Assembly: GCA_003279685.1 (NCBI GenBank)
Contig: QCHA01000001.1
Span: 310,001 to 374,000, forward strand
Source of the DNA: Pelagibacteraceae bacterium AG-390-L03
Lineage (GTDB): Bacteria; Pseudomonadota; Alphaproteobacteria; Pelagibacterales; Pelagibacteraceae
Direction: 5' to 3'
DNA: 64,000 nt
Within the stretch, counting starts at the first letter, position 1. Each line of letters starts with the position of its first letter. Below the pieces are notes generated by a model. That model saw nothing but the letters and a program-made list of their open reading frames with translations. It had not been told where the DNA came from and did not search any database. Of this stretch, positions 22,349 through 30,825 are shown in pieces. A program made the position numbers and the translations under genes.

Positions 22349-22946
22349 TAAAAATCCATGGTTTTTTATTTTTTAGATTTATTTCAAAGTTTTCAATTTT
22401 ATCTGACTTTTTTAAAGATAGAGCAATATCATCTAATCCCTCAAGCAAGCATTTTTTCTTAAATGGATCTACATCAAACTTAATTTCATTATTTCCATAA
22501 ACTATTTTTTCATCGCTTAAATCAACTGAAATTTCCTCTTTTCTGCCTGCATATTCTGATAATTCTTTAATTTTTTCTTCTTTTAGAATTATGGGTAAAA
22601 TTCCGTTTTTAAAACAATTGCTGTAAAATATATCTGCATAGCTAGAACTGATCACACATGTTATCCCAAAATCTAATAGCGCCCAAGGCGCATGTTCTCT
22701 AGAAGAACCACATCCAAAATTTTTACCTGCGATTAGAATTTTAGAATCATTGTATGGACTCTGATTTAAAACAAAACCGCTAATTTCTTTACCTTGATCA
22801 TCGTATCTCATTTCAAAAAATAAATTTTTTCCAAGTCCAGTTCTTTTAATTGTCTTTAAAAACTGTTTTGGAATAATCATGTCTGTATCAATATTTACTA
22901 TAGGTAAATATGCAGGTATGCTTTTTAATGTATTAAATTTTTGCAT
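22341..22946 (-). CDS. leuD: 3-isopropylmalate dehydratase small subunit
   Basis: 201 residues. It forms the isomerase with Leu[16 protein letters not shown] at the N-terminus and the swivelling-domain block [17 protein letters not shown] are the family signatures. Its start shares one base with the leuC stop (TAATG) and its end overlaps leuB by eight bases. Confidence 0.97.
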   Translation of the reverse strand: MQKFNTLKSIPAYLPIVNIDTDMIIPKQFLKTIKRTGLGKNLFFEMRYDDQGKEISGFVLNQSPYNDSKILIAGKNFGCGSSREHAPWALLDFGITCVISSSYADIFYSNCFKNGILPIILKEEKIKELSEYAGRKEEISVDLSDEKIVYGNNEIKFDVDPFKKKCLLEGLDDIALSLKKSDKIENFEINLKNKKPWIFND

Positions 22947-24349
22947 TAGTTTTGATACTTTCTCACATCATCAAGACTTCCAGATATTGCTGCTGCTGCT
23001 GCCATACCAGGACTAACTAAATGAGTTCTTCCACCTCTTCCTTGTCTTCCTTCAAAATTTCTGTTTGAAGTAGAAGCGCATCTTTCTTCAGGTTTTAATT
23101 TATCAGCATTCATTGCCAAACACATTGAGCAACCTGGTTCTCTCCATTCAAATCCAGAGTTTACGAATATTTTATCTAAACCTTCTTGTTCAGCTTGTTC
23201 TTTTACCAAACCAGAGCCCGGAACAACCATTGCATTTACATGTGAAGATATTTTTTTATCTTTTAAGATTTTAGCTGCCTCTCTTAAGTCTTCTATTCTT
23301 CCGTTTGTACAACTTCCAATAAATACCTTATCTATTTTTATATCTTTAGCAGCCATATCTGGTTTTAAACCCATATATTTTAAAGCTCTTTCAATAGAGT
23401 TTTTTTTATCCTCATCACTTTCTCTTTGAGGATTGGGAACTTTATCATCTATAGTAATTACATCTTGAGGAGAAGTTCCCCAAGTAATCATTGGTAAAAT
23501 TTCATCTGCATTTAAATTAAGTTCTTGATCAAAACTTGCATCCGTATCAGTTCTAAGAGTACTCCAATAGTTTAAAGCTTTTTCCCAATTATCTCCTTTT
23601 GGAGACATAGGCTTTCCTTTTAAGTAATTAAATATTTTTTCATCTGGTGCTATTAAGCCTGCTCTTGCTCCACCTTCTATTGTCATATTACAAATAGTCA
23701 TTCTTTGTTCAACACTCAAAGATCTAATTAAATCACCAGCATATTCTATAACTGAACCCGTTCCACCAGCTGTTCCAATTTTTCCAATAATTTGAAGTAT
23801 TACATCTTTTGATGTTACCCCTAGAGGTAATTGACCATTAACATTTATTCTAAAATTTTTTGCTTTTTTTTGAACTAATGTTTGTGTCGCTAAAACATGT
23901 TCAACTTCAGATGTTCCAATACCAAATGCTAAAGAACCAAAAGCACCGTGTGTTGCAGTATGGCTATCACCACAAACTATTACTGTTCCAGGTTGGGTAA
24001 AACCTTGTTCAGGTCCAATTATATGGACTATCCCTTGACGCTTGTCATCCATTCCAAAAAGCTGCACTCCAAATTCTTTGCAATTAGCTTCTAATGTATC
24101 AACTTGTATTTTTGACTCTGCATCAGCTATTCCTTTTGTTCTATCAGTCGTAGGCACGTTGTGATCTGCTACAGCTAAAGTTAAATTAGGATGTCTAACT
24201 TTTCTATTTGAATTTCTTAAACCTTCAAAAGCTTGTGGACTTGTTACTTCGTGAACTAAATGTCTATCAACAAACAATAACGCCGTTCCATCGTCTTGTT
24301 GATCAACCAGGTGATCGTTCCAAATTTTATCGTAAAGAGTAGTGGACAT
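22946..24349 (-). CDS. leuC: 3-isopropylmalate dehydratase large subunit
   Basis: 467 residues. This aconitase-family protein isomerises isopropylmalate with a 4Fe-4S cluster. [16 protein letters not shown] and [13 protein letters not shown] lie in the N-terminal half; the cluster cysteines are in [15 protein letters not shown] and GCSMCLAMN. The C-terminal [16 protein letters not shown] is typical. It starts 10 bases after the end of rplS, so leucine genes may be read from the ribosomal-protein transcript as well. Confidence 0.97.
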   Translation of the reverse strand: MSTTLYDKIWNDHLVDQQDDGTALLFVDRHLVHEVTSPQAFEGLRNSNRKVRHPNLTLAVADHNVPTTDRTKGIADAESKIQVDTLEANCKEFGVQLFGMDDKRQGIVHIIGPEQGFTQPGTVIVCGDSHTATHGAFGSLAFGIGTSEVEHVLATQTLVQKKAKNFRINVNGQLPLGVTSKDVILQIIGKIGTAGGTGSVIEYAGDLIRSLSVEQRMTICNMTIEGGARAGLIAPDEKIFNYLKGKPMSPKGDNWEKALNYWSTLRTDTDASFDQELNLNADEILPMITWGTSPQDVITIDDKVPNPQRESDEDKKNSIERALKYMGLKPDMAAKDIKIDKVFIGSCTNGRIEDLREAAKILKDKKISSHVNAMVVPGSGLVKEQAEQEGLDKIFVNSGFEWREPGCSMCLAMNADKLKPEERCASTSNRNFEGRQGRGGRTHLVSPGMAAAAAISGSLDDVRKYQN

Positions 24350-24359
24350 TGAAAAAAAA

Positions 24360-24914
24360 TTATTTTTTTTCTGAAGGGCTTTCTGATTTTGGTTCTTCTT
24401 TCGAAGTCTCTACTACTGAAGTCTCTTCTTTAGGAGCTTCTACAGCTGATGCTGCTTCTACTGCTGGAGTTTCTTCTTTAGGAGCTTCTACAACCGGTGC
24501 AACGTTTTCTTCCGTCACAGTTTCAGGTTTCACATCAACATCTATCCCAATTTTCTTTCTTATTTTTTCTGCAATTCTTGCTGATTTACCAGTTCTGTCT
24601 CTTAAGTAGTAAAGTTTAGCTCTTCTTACTTTTCCTGATCTTATTACTTTAATCGAATCTATAAGTGTTCCATATAATGGGAAAGTTCTTTCAACACCTT
24701 CTCCAAAAGAAATTTTTCTAACTGTAAAAGAAGAATTTAAATCTCTACTCTTTTTAGCAATACAAACACCTTCAAAATATTGAATTCTTTCTTTTTTACC
24801 TTCGGTAATTCTAACACCAACTTTAACTACATCTCCTGGATAGAAATCTGGAATTTTTTTCTCTGATAGTATTTTTTTAACGTTATGTTGGTTTATTTCT
24901 TCAATTGTTTTCAT
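24360..24914 (-). CDS. rplS: 50S ribosomal protein L19 with acidic C-terminal tail
   Basis: 184 residues from ATG at 24914, giving MKTIEEINQ, the normal L19 start. A TTG at 24929 would add five residues and I regard it as wrong. Residues 1-122 are the L19 fold, with [40 protein letters not shown] and [16 protein letters not shown]. Residues about 130-184 form an extra Val/Glu/Ala/Pro/Lys-rich tail with EAPKEE at 143-148 and 159-164. The same word recurs in the S16 tail. The tail is absent from typical bacterial L19 (about 115 residues). Confidence 0.95.
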   Translation of the reverse strand: MKTIEEINQHNVKKILSEKKIPDFYPGDVVKVGVRITEGKKERIQYFEGVCIAKKSRDLNSSFTVRKISFGEGVERTFPLYGTLIDSIKVIRSGKVRRAKLYYLRDRTGKSARIAEKIRKKIGIDVDVKPETVTEENVAPVVEAPKEETPAVEAASAVEAPKEETSVVETSKEEPKSESPSEKK

Positions 24915-24930
24915 GTCAATAATTATCAAT

Positions 24931-25617
24931 TTAATTTTTCTTATATTTTTGCCATAAATCTGGTCTTCGGACGCGTGTTATAGCCTCAGATTGAGATAAA
25001 CGCCAGTCTTTAATTTTACTGTGATCACCGGATAATAGTACCTCTGGAACAGCTTTTTCCTCCCAAATTTGAGGTTTTGTGTATTGTGGATACTCTAGTA
25101 ACCCATTTTCAAAACTTTCGTCGACCCTAGAGTTTTCATTGCCTAAAACTCCAGGTAAAAGTCTTAATATACTATCAATCACAACAAATGCTGCTGTTTC
25201 ACCTCCTGATAAAATATAATCTCCAATACTTATCTCTTCTATATTTCGAGTAGATAATACTCTTTCATCAACACCTTCAAAATGACCACAAATGAAAGAT
25301 ACTGATTTCTCATTTGATAATTCTCGAGCATAATTTTGGTCAAATTTTTTACCCTTTGGAGATAAATAAATTACTTTTTCACCTTCAATTTTATTTTGAT
25401 CTAAAGATTTTGCTAAGACATCTGCTTTTAAAAGCATTCCAGAACCTCCCCCATAAGGAGTATCGTCAACCGTTTTATGTTTATCTTCAGCTGCGTCTCT
25501 AATATTTACAATATTTAAGTTCCATAAATTTTTAGATAAAGCTTTTCCATATAGGCCTTTTGATAAAGGCCCAGGAAAAAATTCTGGATAAAGTGTAAAC
25601 ACTTGAGCTTGCCACAT
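24931..25617 (-). CDS. trmD: tRNA (guanine-N1)-methyltransferase
   Basis: 228 residues. It methylates G37 of tRNAs that read CNN codons, using S-adenosylmethionine bound in a trefoil knot. Visible are the N-terminal [15 protein letters not shown], the GGGSGML loop, [13 protein letters not shown] and the knot [32 protein letters not shown] is the substrate-binding end. rimM, normally between rpsP and trmD, is absent: only 14 bases separate the two. Confidence 0.97.
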   Translation of the reverse strand: MWQAQVFTLYPEFFPGPLSKGLYGKALSKNLWNLNIVNIRDAAEDKHKTVDDTPYGGGSGMLLKADVLAKSLDQNKIEGEKVIYLSPKGKKFDQNYARELSNEKSVSFICGHFEGVDERVLSTRNIEEISIGDYILSGGETAAFVVIDSILRLLPGVLGNENSRVDESFENGLLEYPQYTKPQIWEEKAVPEVLLSGDHSKIKDWRLSQSEAITRVRRPDLWQKYKKN

Positions 25618-25631
25618 AAATAATCTTTAAA

Positions 25632-26123
25632 TTATTTTTGTTCCTCTTTAGGAGCTTCTGCTGCTGGAGCTTCTTCTTTAGGAGCTTCTGCTGCTGGTGC
25701 TGCTTCTGCTGCTGGAGCTTCTGCTGCTGGTGCTGCTGGAGCTTCTTCTTTAGGAGCTTCTGCTGCTGGTGCTGATTCTGCTGCTTTAGGAGCTGCTGCT
25801 GGAGCTTCTTCACCTTCTTTTTTTCTTTCCTTTTTGGGAACAGCTTTTTGTGGATTATTTCCATTTGCTGGCATTGGCATTAACTCGTTTTCACCTAAAA
25901 TTCTAGCAACTCTTGTTGTGGGTTGAGCACCTTGGCCTAACCAATACTTAATTCTTTCAGATTCAAGACCAACTCTTTCTTTTTTATCTTTAGGTAAAAG
26001 AGGATTAAAAAATCCAACTTTCTCAATAAATCTTCCATCTCTTGCAAAACGACTATCTGCTACAACAACTTTGTAAACAGGTCTTTTTTTTGTTCCACCT
26101 CTTGATAATCTTAGTTTTAACAT
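25632..26123 (-). CDS. rpsP: 30S ribosomal protein S16 with Ala/Glu/Pro-rich tail
   Basis: 163 residues, twice the usual size. Residues 1-85 are S16 ([48 protein letters not shown]). After a basic bridge ([12 protein letters not shown], about 93-104) comes a tail of about 60 residues composed almost only of Ala, Glu, Pro and Lys, with EAPKEE at 122-127, 147-152 and 157-162. The tail DNA is much richer in GC than its surroundings. The gene follows ffh by 15 bases and precedes trmD. Tail function is unknown. Confidence 0.95.
   Translation of the reverse strand: MLKLRLSRGGTKKRPVYKVVVADSRFARDGRFIEKVGFFNPLLPKDKKERVGLESERIKYWLGQGAQPTTRVARILGENELMPMPANGNNPQKAVPKKERKKEGEEAPAAAPKAAESAPAAEAPKEEAPAAPAAEAPAAEAAPAAEAPKEEAPAAEAPKEEQK
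25636..25815 (-). repeat. low-complexity repeat encoding the S16 tail
   Basis: Short repeated GCT/GCA/GAA/CCT codon words make a degenerate tandem repeat. One exact 18-base word (plus strand, starting at 25671 and again at 25743) also occurs in the L19 tail at 24471-24488. The pattern fits growth by replication slippage; gene conversion between the two tails is possible. It also creates open but spurious reading frames on both strands. Confidence 0.75.
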
Positions 26124-26138
26124 TCTTTCTCCTTTTTA

Positions 26139-27497
26139 TTATTTTAATTGATTAAATAGCTCTGGCGGTATTCCTTTATCAGACATACCTTTCAGATTTC
26201 CTTTTGACATCTTCTTCATCATTTCAGACATCATTTTAAATTGCTTTAGCAATTTATTGATAGTGGCCGGATCTGTGCCAGAGCCATTAGCAATTCTTTT
26301 TTTTCTAGAACCATCAATAAGTTTTGGGTTCTCTCTTTCTTTTTTAGTCATCGACAAAATAATAGCTTCATTTTTAGTTATAATACTTTCATCAATTCCA
26401 GCTGAGTCCATTTGAGATTTCATTTTTGAAACACCTGGCATAAAAGACATGATGCCCTCTAGGCCTCCCATTTTTTTCATTTGTCTCAACTGAGTTAGAT
26501 AATCTTGCATTGAAAATTGACCTTTTTTTAAATTTTCCTCTGCTTTTTTTATATTCTCTTCACCTAAATCTTGTGCAGCTTTTTCTACAAGAGATACTAT
26601 GTCTCCCATTCCAAGAATTCTGTTTGCTATTCTGTCAGGATGGAATACTTCAAGATTTTCAATTTTTTCACCAATACCTAAAAATTTAATTGGGACATCA
26701 GAAACATATTTCATACTAACTGCAGCACCACCTCTCGCATCTCCGTCTGCTCTAGTAAGAATTATTCCTGATAAATTGACAGTATTTTTAAATTCTTTAG
26801 CAACTGATGCAGCGACTTGTCCTGTTAGGGAATCCGCAACTAAAAAAGTTTCTGTAGGATTTATTACACTTTCAATTTGCTTAATTTCACTCATCATTTG
26901 TAAGTCAATTTGAGTTCTACCAGCAGTATCAAATAAAATAATCTCAGCTCCATTTAAATTTGCTGCACTAATTGCCCTTTGACAAATATCTGTTGGTTGC
27001 TGGCCTTCAATAATGGGTAGAGTTAAGATGTTATTTTGTTCTCCAAGTGATTTAAGTTGTTCTTGTGCAGCAGGTCTATAAATATCAAGACTAACCATCA
27101 TTACTTTTTTCTTTTTATTGGCCTCTAAATATTTAGCTAATTTTGCAGTGGTTGTTGTTTTTCCTGAACCTTGCAATCCAACAAGCATCATTGGAACTGG
27201 TGGCACAGCACTAAGATTTATCTCATTATTTGATCCACCTAACAAATTAACTAATTCATCGTAAACGATTTTTACGACCATATCTCCAGGTGAGGTTGAT
27301 CTAATAATTTCTTGGCCCAAAACTTTTGGTTTTACATTTTCTATAAAATCTTTGGCTACTTCTAAAGTAACGTCGGCTTCTAACAAAGCCTGCCTGATAC
27401 CTCTTAAGCCTTCATCTACTTGAGCTTCATCAAGTGAAGGGGCTTTTTTTAAAGAAGAAAAAATTTCTTCGAATTTACTTGTTAAATTTTCAAACAT
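26139..27497 (-). CDS. ffh: signal recognition particle protein Ffh
   Basis: 452 residues from the ATG at 27497 (MFENLTSKF); a longer frame reaching 27524 would run into the leader RNA. Ffh binds signal peptides and SRP RNA and targets ribosomes to FtsY. The N domain is followed by the GTPase with VGLQGSGKTTTTAKLA, LDIYRPAAQEQLK, FDTAGRTQID and TRADGDARGGAA, then a Met-rich M domain (GGLEGIMSFMPGVSKM, GSGTDPATINKLLKQF). A structured leader lies directly upstream. Its receptor gene ftsY is under 1 kb away on the other strand, past dapF. Confidence 0.96.
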   Translation of the reverse strand: MFENLTSKFEEIFSSLKKAPSLDEAQVDEGLRGIRQALLEADVTLEVAKDFIENVKPKVLGQEIIRSTSPGDMVVKIVYDELVNLLGGSNNEINLSAVPPVPMMLVGLQGSGKTTTTAKLAKYLEANKKKKVMMVSLDIYRPAAQEQLKSLGEQNNILTLPIIEGQQPTDICQRAISAANLNGAEIILFDTAGRTQIDLQMMSEIKQIESVINPTETFLVADSLTGQVAASVAKEFKNTVNLSGIILTRADGDARGGAAVSMKYVSDVPIKFLGIGEKIENLEVFHPDRIANRILGMGDIVSLVEKAAQDLGEENIKKAEENLKKGQFSMQDYLTQLRQMKKMGGLEGIMSFMPGVSKMKSQMDSAGIDESIITKNEAIILSMTKKERENPKLIDGSRKKRIANGSGTDPATINKLLKQFKMMSEMMKKMSKGNLKGMSDKGIPPELFNQLK

Positions 27498-27600
27498 AAT
27501 TATTACGCACAGCAGTAATCGCACTAGTGGGCGAAGCCTCGCTGACTAATGTCGATCTCTTTGTTTCCAAAGACACCGCAAAGTTAATGTTTTTGCGGAA
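27498..27600 (-). ncRNA. ffh 5' leader RNA, four-hairpin cis-regulatory element
   Basis: Read on the minus strand, four local stems can be drawn. Stem 1 is CCGCAAA/TTTGCGG (27592-27598 with 27576-27582, 9-base loop). Stem 2 is TCTTTG-GAAA-CAAAGA (27558-27573) with a GNRA-type loop. Stem 3 is CATTAGT...ACTAGTG (27545-27551 with 27522-27528) enclosing GCGA-GGCT-TCGC. Stem 4 is ATTAC...GTAAT (27515-27519 with 27502-27506), ending five bases before the ATG. The region is clearly richer in GC than its neighbours. A conserved cis-regulatory RNA preceding ffh was reported from Candidatus P. ubique intergenic regions (Meyer et al. 2009); this fits it by location and style. It lacks the SRP RNA GGAAGG..AGCAG core. 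Confidence 0.75.
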
Positions 27601-27618
27601 ACGGAGACAACCTATAAT
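27590..27618 (+). promoter_or_regulatory. possible dapF-ftsY promoter
   Basis: A perfect TATAAT lies at 27613-27618, 41 bases before the dapF ATG, with a weak TTTTTG 17 bases upstream (27590-27595). The same bases read TATTAT on the minus strand, so the ffh promoter may overlap here; TTGACT (minus, 27631-27636) is too close for a standard spacer. Only the -10 boxes are convincing. Confidence 0.35.
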
Positions 27619-27658
27619 AGAGGTTCAAAAAGTCAATAAATAAGTTAAATATCTATAT

Positions 27659-28484
27659 ATGGATATTAAAGCTTTTAAAATGGATGGTTTGGGCAATGAT
27701 TTTGTAATTATTGATCAAAGAAGTCAAAATTATAATCTAACCAAAGATCAAATTATTAAAATTTGTGATCGTAATTTTATTGGATGTGATCAGTTAATTT
27801 TTATCCAAAAAAGTAATGAAAAAGATGCTAGATTAGAGTTCTATAATTCAGATGGAAGCATTTCTGGTGCGTGCGGAAATGGTACTAGGTGTGTAGCTGA
27901 TCTTTTATCAAAAGAAAATAATGATAAAGAAATTATACTTTGGACCAATTCTGGTGCATTAAAATCACAAATTTTAGGTAATAATTTAGTAGAAACTGAA
28001 ATTGGAATTGCAAAAACAAATTGGAATGAAATTCCATTAAACAAAAATTTGGATACAAAAAACTTGAACATCAAAATTGTTAATAAAAATAACATTGAGC
28101 ATATAGGTGGAACTTCTGTAAATGTAGGAAATCCTCATATTGTTTTTTTTTGTAGATAATATTGAAGACTATGATTTAAAAAAGATAGGACCTGAAATAG
28201 AAAATCACAATTATTTTCCAGAAAAATGCAATGTTACTCTTGCAAAAGTTATAAGTAAAAAATTAATTAAAGTTAAGGTTTGGGAAAGAGGTGCTGGACT
28301 TACAAAAGCATGTGGGACAGCAGCATGTGCTACAGCTGTTGCAGCAAATATTAATGGACTAATAGATAAAAAAACTGATATTGAATTTGCATTAGGAAGA
28401 CTGTCAATAACAATTGATCAGGATAATAGTATTCATATGAAAGGACCTGTCTCAGATATTACAAATATTGAGATTAATATTTAA
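27659..28484 (+). pseudogene. dapF: diaminopimelate epimerase, frameshifted at a poly-T run
   Basis: DapF interconverts LL- and meso-diaminopimelate for lysine and peptidoglycan. The first part (27659-28159) carries MDGLGNDFVIID and GACGNGTRCVA with one catalytic Cys, then reads GNPHIVFF and stops early. The second part resumes in the next frame near 28150 (VDNIEDYDLKKIGPEIE) and holds the other catalytic Cys in KACGTAACATAVA. The junction is a run of nine T (28143-28151); eight would give an unbroken protein. A sequencing or assembly indel, slippage-rescued expression, or true inactivation are all possible. DapF is normally essential, so the first two are more likely. The end overlaps ftsY by one base. 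Confidence 0.85.
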
Positions 28485-29401
28485 TGGGAATTTTTGATAA
28501 ATTTAGATCTGGTTTCAAAAAGAGTGCTTCTGCTTTTACATCTGGCTTAAGAGATATAGTTGTAAAAAAAGAAATAGATGACAAAACTTTAGATAGAATT
28601 GAAGAATATTTAATTCAATCTGATGTTGGAGTTGTTGCTGCATCTGAAATTAAAGAAATAATCTCAGATAGTAAAATTGATCCAAAGAAAGATATTACTG
28701 AGGAAATAAGTGCAATTTTAAAAGAATATATTATTTCTTTAATGAAACCTCTTGAAAATAATTCATTTTTTCAAAAAAAGGAAAAAATTAACGCAACTTT
28801 AGTTTCGGGTGTTAATGGTGTTGGAAAGACAACAACTATTGGAAAAATTAGTAAAATATTAAAGGCAAATGGAAATAAAGTTATGCTTGCTGCATCAGAT
28901 ACTTTTCGAGCTGCAGCTATTGAACAATTAGAAAATTGGGCAAACAAAGTAGAGGTTAAAATAACTAAATCCTCACAAGGTGCAGATCCTGCTTCTGTTG
29001 CTTATAAAGCTATTGAAGATGCTATTACAAATAACTTTAATCAAGTTTTAATTGATACTGCTGGAAGATTACAAAATAAAAAAAACTTAATGGAGGAATA
29101 TAAAAAAATTGCAAATGTAACAAAAAAAATAGACCCTGAAGCACCACATGATGTAATTTTAGTTTTAGATGCTACTTCAGGTCAAAATGTAATTAATCAA
29201 GTTGAGGAATTTAATAAAATTATTCCAATCACTGGGCTAATAATGACAAAATTAGATGGTACTGCTAAAGGAGGAATTCTTTTAGCTGTCGCTAAAAAAT
29301 ACAAGTTACCAATTATTGCTTTAGGTCTAGGAGAAAAAGAAGATGATCTTCAAATCTTTGAAGCAGAAAAATTTGCAGATGCTTTTACCCAAATTAATTG
29401 A
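28484..29401 (+). CDS. ftsY: signal recognition particle receptor FtsY
   Basis: 305 residues. It is the membrane-associated SRP receptor GTPase. Only the NG domains are present, without a long acidic A domain; the start MGIFDKFRSGFKKSASAF is an amphipathic lipid-binding helix. GTPase motifs are SGVNGVGKTTTIGKI, SDTFRAAAIEQL, IDTAGRLQNKKNLM and MTKLDGTAKGGI. The ATG overlaps the dapF stop (TAATG). In many alphaproteobacteria a MiaB-family gene lies between dapF and ftsY; here there is none. Confidence 0.96.
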   Translation: MGIFDKFRSGFKKSASAFTSGLRDIVVKKEIDDKTLDRIEEYLIQSDVGVVAASEIKEIISDSKIDPKKDITEEISAILKEYIISLMKPLENNSFFQKKEKINATLVSGVNGVGKTTTIGKISKILKANGNKVMLAASDTFRAAAIEQLENWANKVEVKITKSSQGADPASVAYKAIEDAITNNFNQVLIDTAGRLQNKKNLMEEYKKIANVTKKIDPEAPHDVILVLDATSGQNVINQVEEFNKIIPITGLIMTKLDGTAKGGILLAVAKKYKLPIIALGLGEKEDDLQIFEAEKFADAFTQIN

Positions 29402-29957
29402 TTAAAGTGCTTGATATTAAAGGTTTATAGAAGGTACACTTATAATTTTCTTTAAAATTATCATATCCACAATTTTTGGCTATTGAAGAAATGATAAAAT
29501 CAAATTTTCCATTTTTTGGATAAATCTCTAATTTTTTATTGCTAATATCAAATTTAAAGTTGGTATTTAAATTTTTAATAGCACTGATCATTACTAATGT
29601 TTTATTATCTTTCAAAAGATAATAAGCAAAGTCGTCAGGAAAAACTGGAAAGTCATATTCTTTAAGAAAGTATTTTGCTCTTTTAGGAAACCACTCATAA
29701 GAAATTAATGGAGATGAACTTTTTGTTTTATAATCATATATATAAAGATCTTTGGGGTATTCATTTATATAGTTGCTATTTTCTCCTCTAGCTAATATCG
29801 CTTTCTCTCTAGCTTTAAAATAAAGAGCAAAATTTTCATTATGTGAGTTCATCTGATCTATATGGAATAAATTGTCAACTAATGATTTATTATCTTCTGC
29901 TATAACGAGATTTGAAAAAGAAAAAAAAATAATAAAGATAAAAAGTGTTTTTTTCAC
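29394..29957 (-). CDS. small exported protein, function unknown
   Basis: 187 residues starting at GTG (29957). The first 20 residues are a clear signal peptide (KKTLFIFIIFFSFSNLVIA), so the protein is periplasmic or secreted. The rest is polar with many Tyr, Lys and Asn, and has one pair of Cys near the C-terminus (NCGYDNFKENYKC). I recognise no family. It overlaps the convergent ftsY end by eight bases and sits 49 bases after the alpha/beta hydrolase gene, so it may be the last gene of the TRAP transcript. Confidence 0.75.
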   Translation of the reverse strand: MKKTLFIFIIFFSFSNLVIAEDNKSLVDNLFHIDQMNSHNENFALYFKAREKAILARGENSNYINEYPKDLYIYDYKTKSSSPLISYEWFPKRAKYFLKEYDFPVFPDDFAYYLLKDNKTLVMISAIKNLNTNFKFDISNKKLEIYPKNGKFDFIISSIAKNCGYDNFKENYKCTFYKPLISSTLIN

Positions 29958-30006
29958 ACCTAAAATTTAATAAAAAATTTTGTATTATATTTGTTTAGAA
30001 TGTGGC

Positions 30007-30825
30007 TTAATTTAAACTATTAATAAATGTTTTTAACGCAAATAAAAGTTTTTCATCATATTCCATCATATGATCGTCAAATTTTGTAAAATGAGAATAT
30101 TTTGGTTGATTAGCAATTTCATAAATTTTTTTACCCATCCGAAAAGGCACGATTTGATCAACTTCACCATGCATAACTAAAACAGGTGTATTAATATTTT
30201 TAATTTTGTTTTGATTATCATATTTATCTTTTAATAAAAGAGACACAGGGATATAGGGATAAAAGTTTTTTGCAGCGTCTATCATTGATGTAAAAGGTGT
30301 CTCGAGTACTAAACCAGCATAATTGTTGCTTTGTGCTATTTCAGTTGCAACACCAGTTCCAAGCGATTCTCCATAAATTACAATATCGCTTTCAGTTAGA
30401 CCTAAGTTCTTTAACCATTCAATTGCACTATTTCCATCTATATAAAGCCCTTTTTCAGAAGGCTTACCATTGTTACCGCTAAAACCTCTCCATGCAATAA
30501 TTAAAAAATTAACATCCATATCTTTAAAATGGTTTAATTTATGAATTCTATTTTCTAGTGTTCCTGCATTACCGTGAAAATAAATAATTGTTTTAAATTT
30601 TTTTAAATCTTTTTTATGAAACCAACCTAATAAATTTATATCATCAAAAGTTTTAATTTTAACTTTTTCAATTTCTACCTCTAACTTGTCCCCAAAATAA
30701 TTATTTTCGTCAGGATGGTACATTAAGTTTCGCTGGAATATAAACAATACAATAAGTACTGATATATAAATTAATAATATTCCGATAATGACTTCCAAAA
30801 GAAAATTCCTACGTTTTAATTTCAT
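30007..30825 (-). CDS. membrane-anchored alpha/beta hydrolase (BEM46/YfhR-like)
   Basis: 272 residues. An N-terminal membrane helix (about 9-31) anchors an alpha/beta hydrolase domain. YFHGNAGTLENR forms the oxyanion loop, GESLGTG gives nucleophile Ser154, VMHGEVDQIVPF carries the acid, and FDDHM holds the likely histidine. BEM46/YfhR-type proteins are uncharacterised serine hydrolases. Its 5' end overlaps the end of the MFS gene by 17 bases, so it is in the same transcript as the transporters. Substrate unknown. Confidence 0.85.
   Translation of the reverse strand: MKLKRRNFLLEVIIGILLIYISVLIVLFIFQRNLMYHPDENNYFGDKLEVEIEKVKIKTFDDINLLGWFHKKDLKKFKTIIYFHGNAGTLENRIHKLNHFKDMDVNFLIIAWRGFSGNNGKPSEKGLYIDGNSAIEWLKNLGLTESDIVIYGESLGTGVATEIAQSNNYAGLVLETPFTSMIDAAKNFYPYIPVSLLLKDKYDNQNKIKNINTPVLVMHGEVDQIVPFRMGKKIYEIANQPKYSHFTKFDDHMMEYDEKLLFALKTFINSLN

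Noticed and set aside
24349..24609. Open Ser/Thr/Gly-rich reading frame on the plus strand opposite rplS
   Set aside because: It is the antisense of the repetitive L19 tail; low-complexity DNA stays open in several frames. No ribosome site and no family resemblance.
25532..25864. Gln/Lys/Leu-rich minus-strand frame overlapping rpsP and trmD
   Set aside because: A frame shadow of the S16 tail repeat, running into trmD in the wrong frame.
27514..27524. Longer Ffh start at 27524 (MRLLLCVIIMFENL)
   Set aside because: It would extend into the leader RNA hairpins and adds a hydrophobic run not typical of Ffh; the ATG at 27497 gives the normal N-terminus.
27498..27600. SRP RNA (ffs) upstream of ffh
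   Set aside because: Although it lies next to ffh and is structured, the conserved GGAAGG..AGCAG internal-loop core of bacterial SRP RNA is missing, and the stems are separate short hairpins rather than one long arm.
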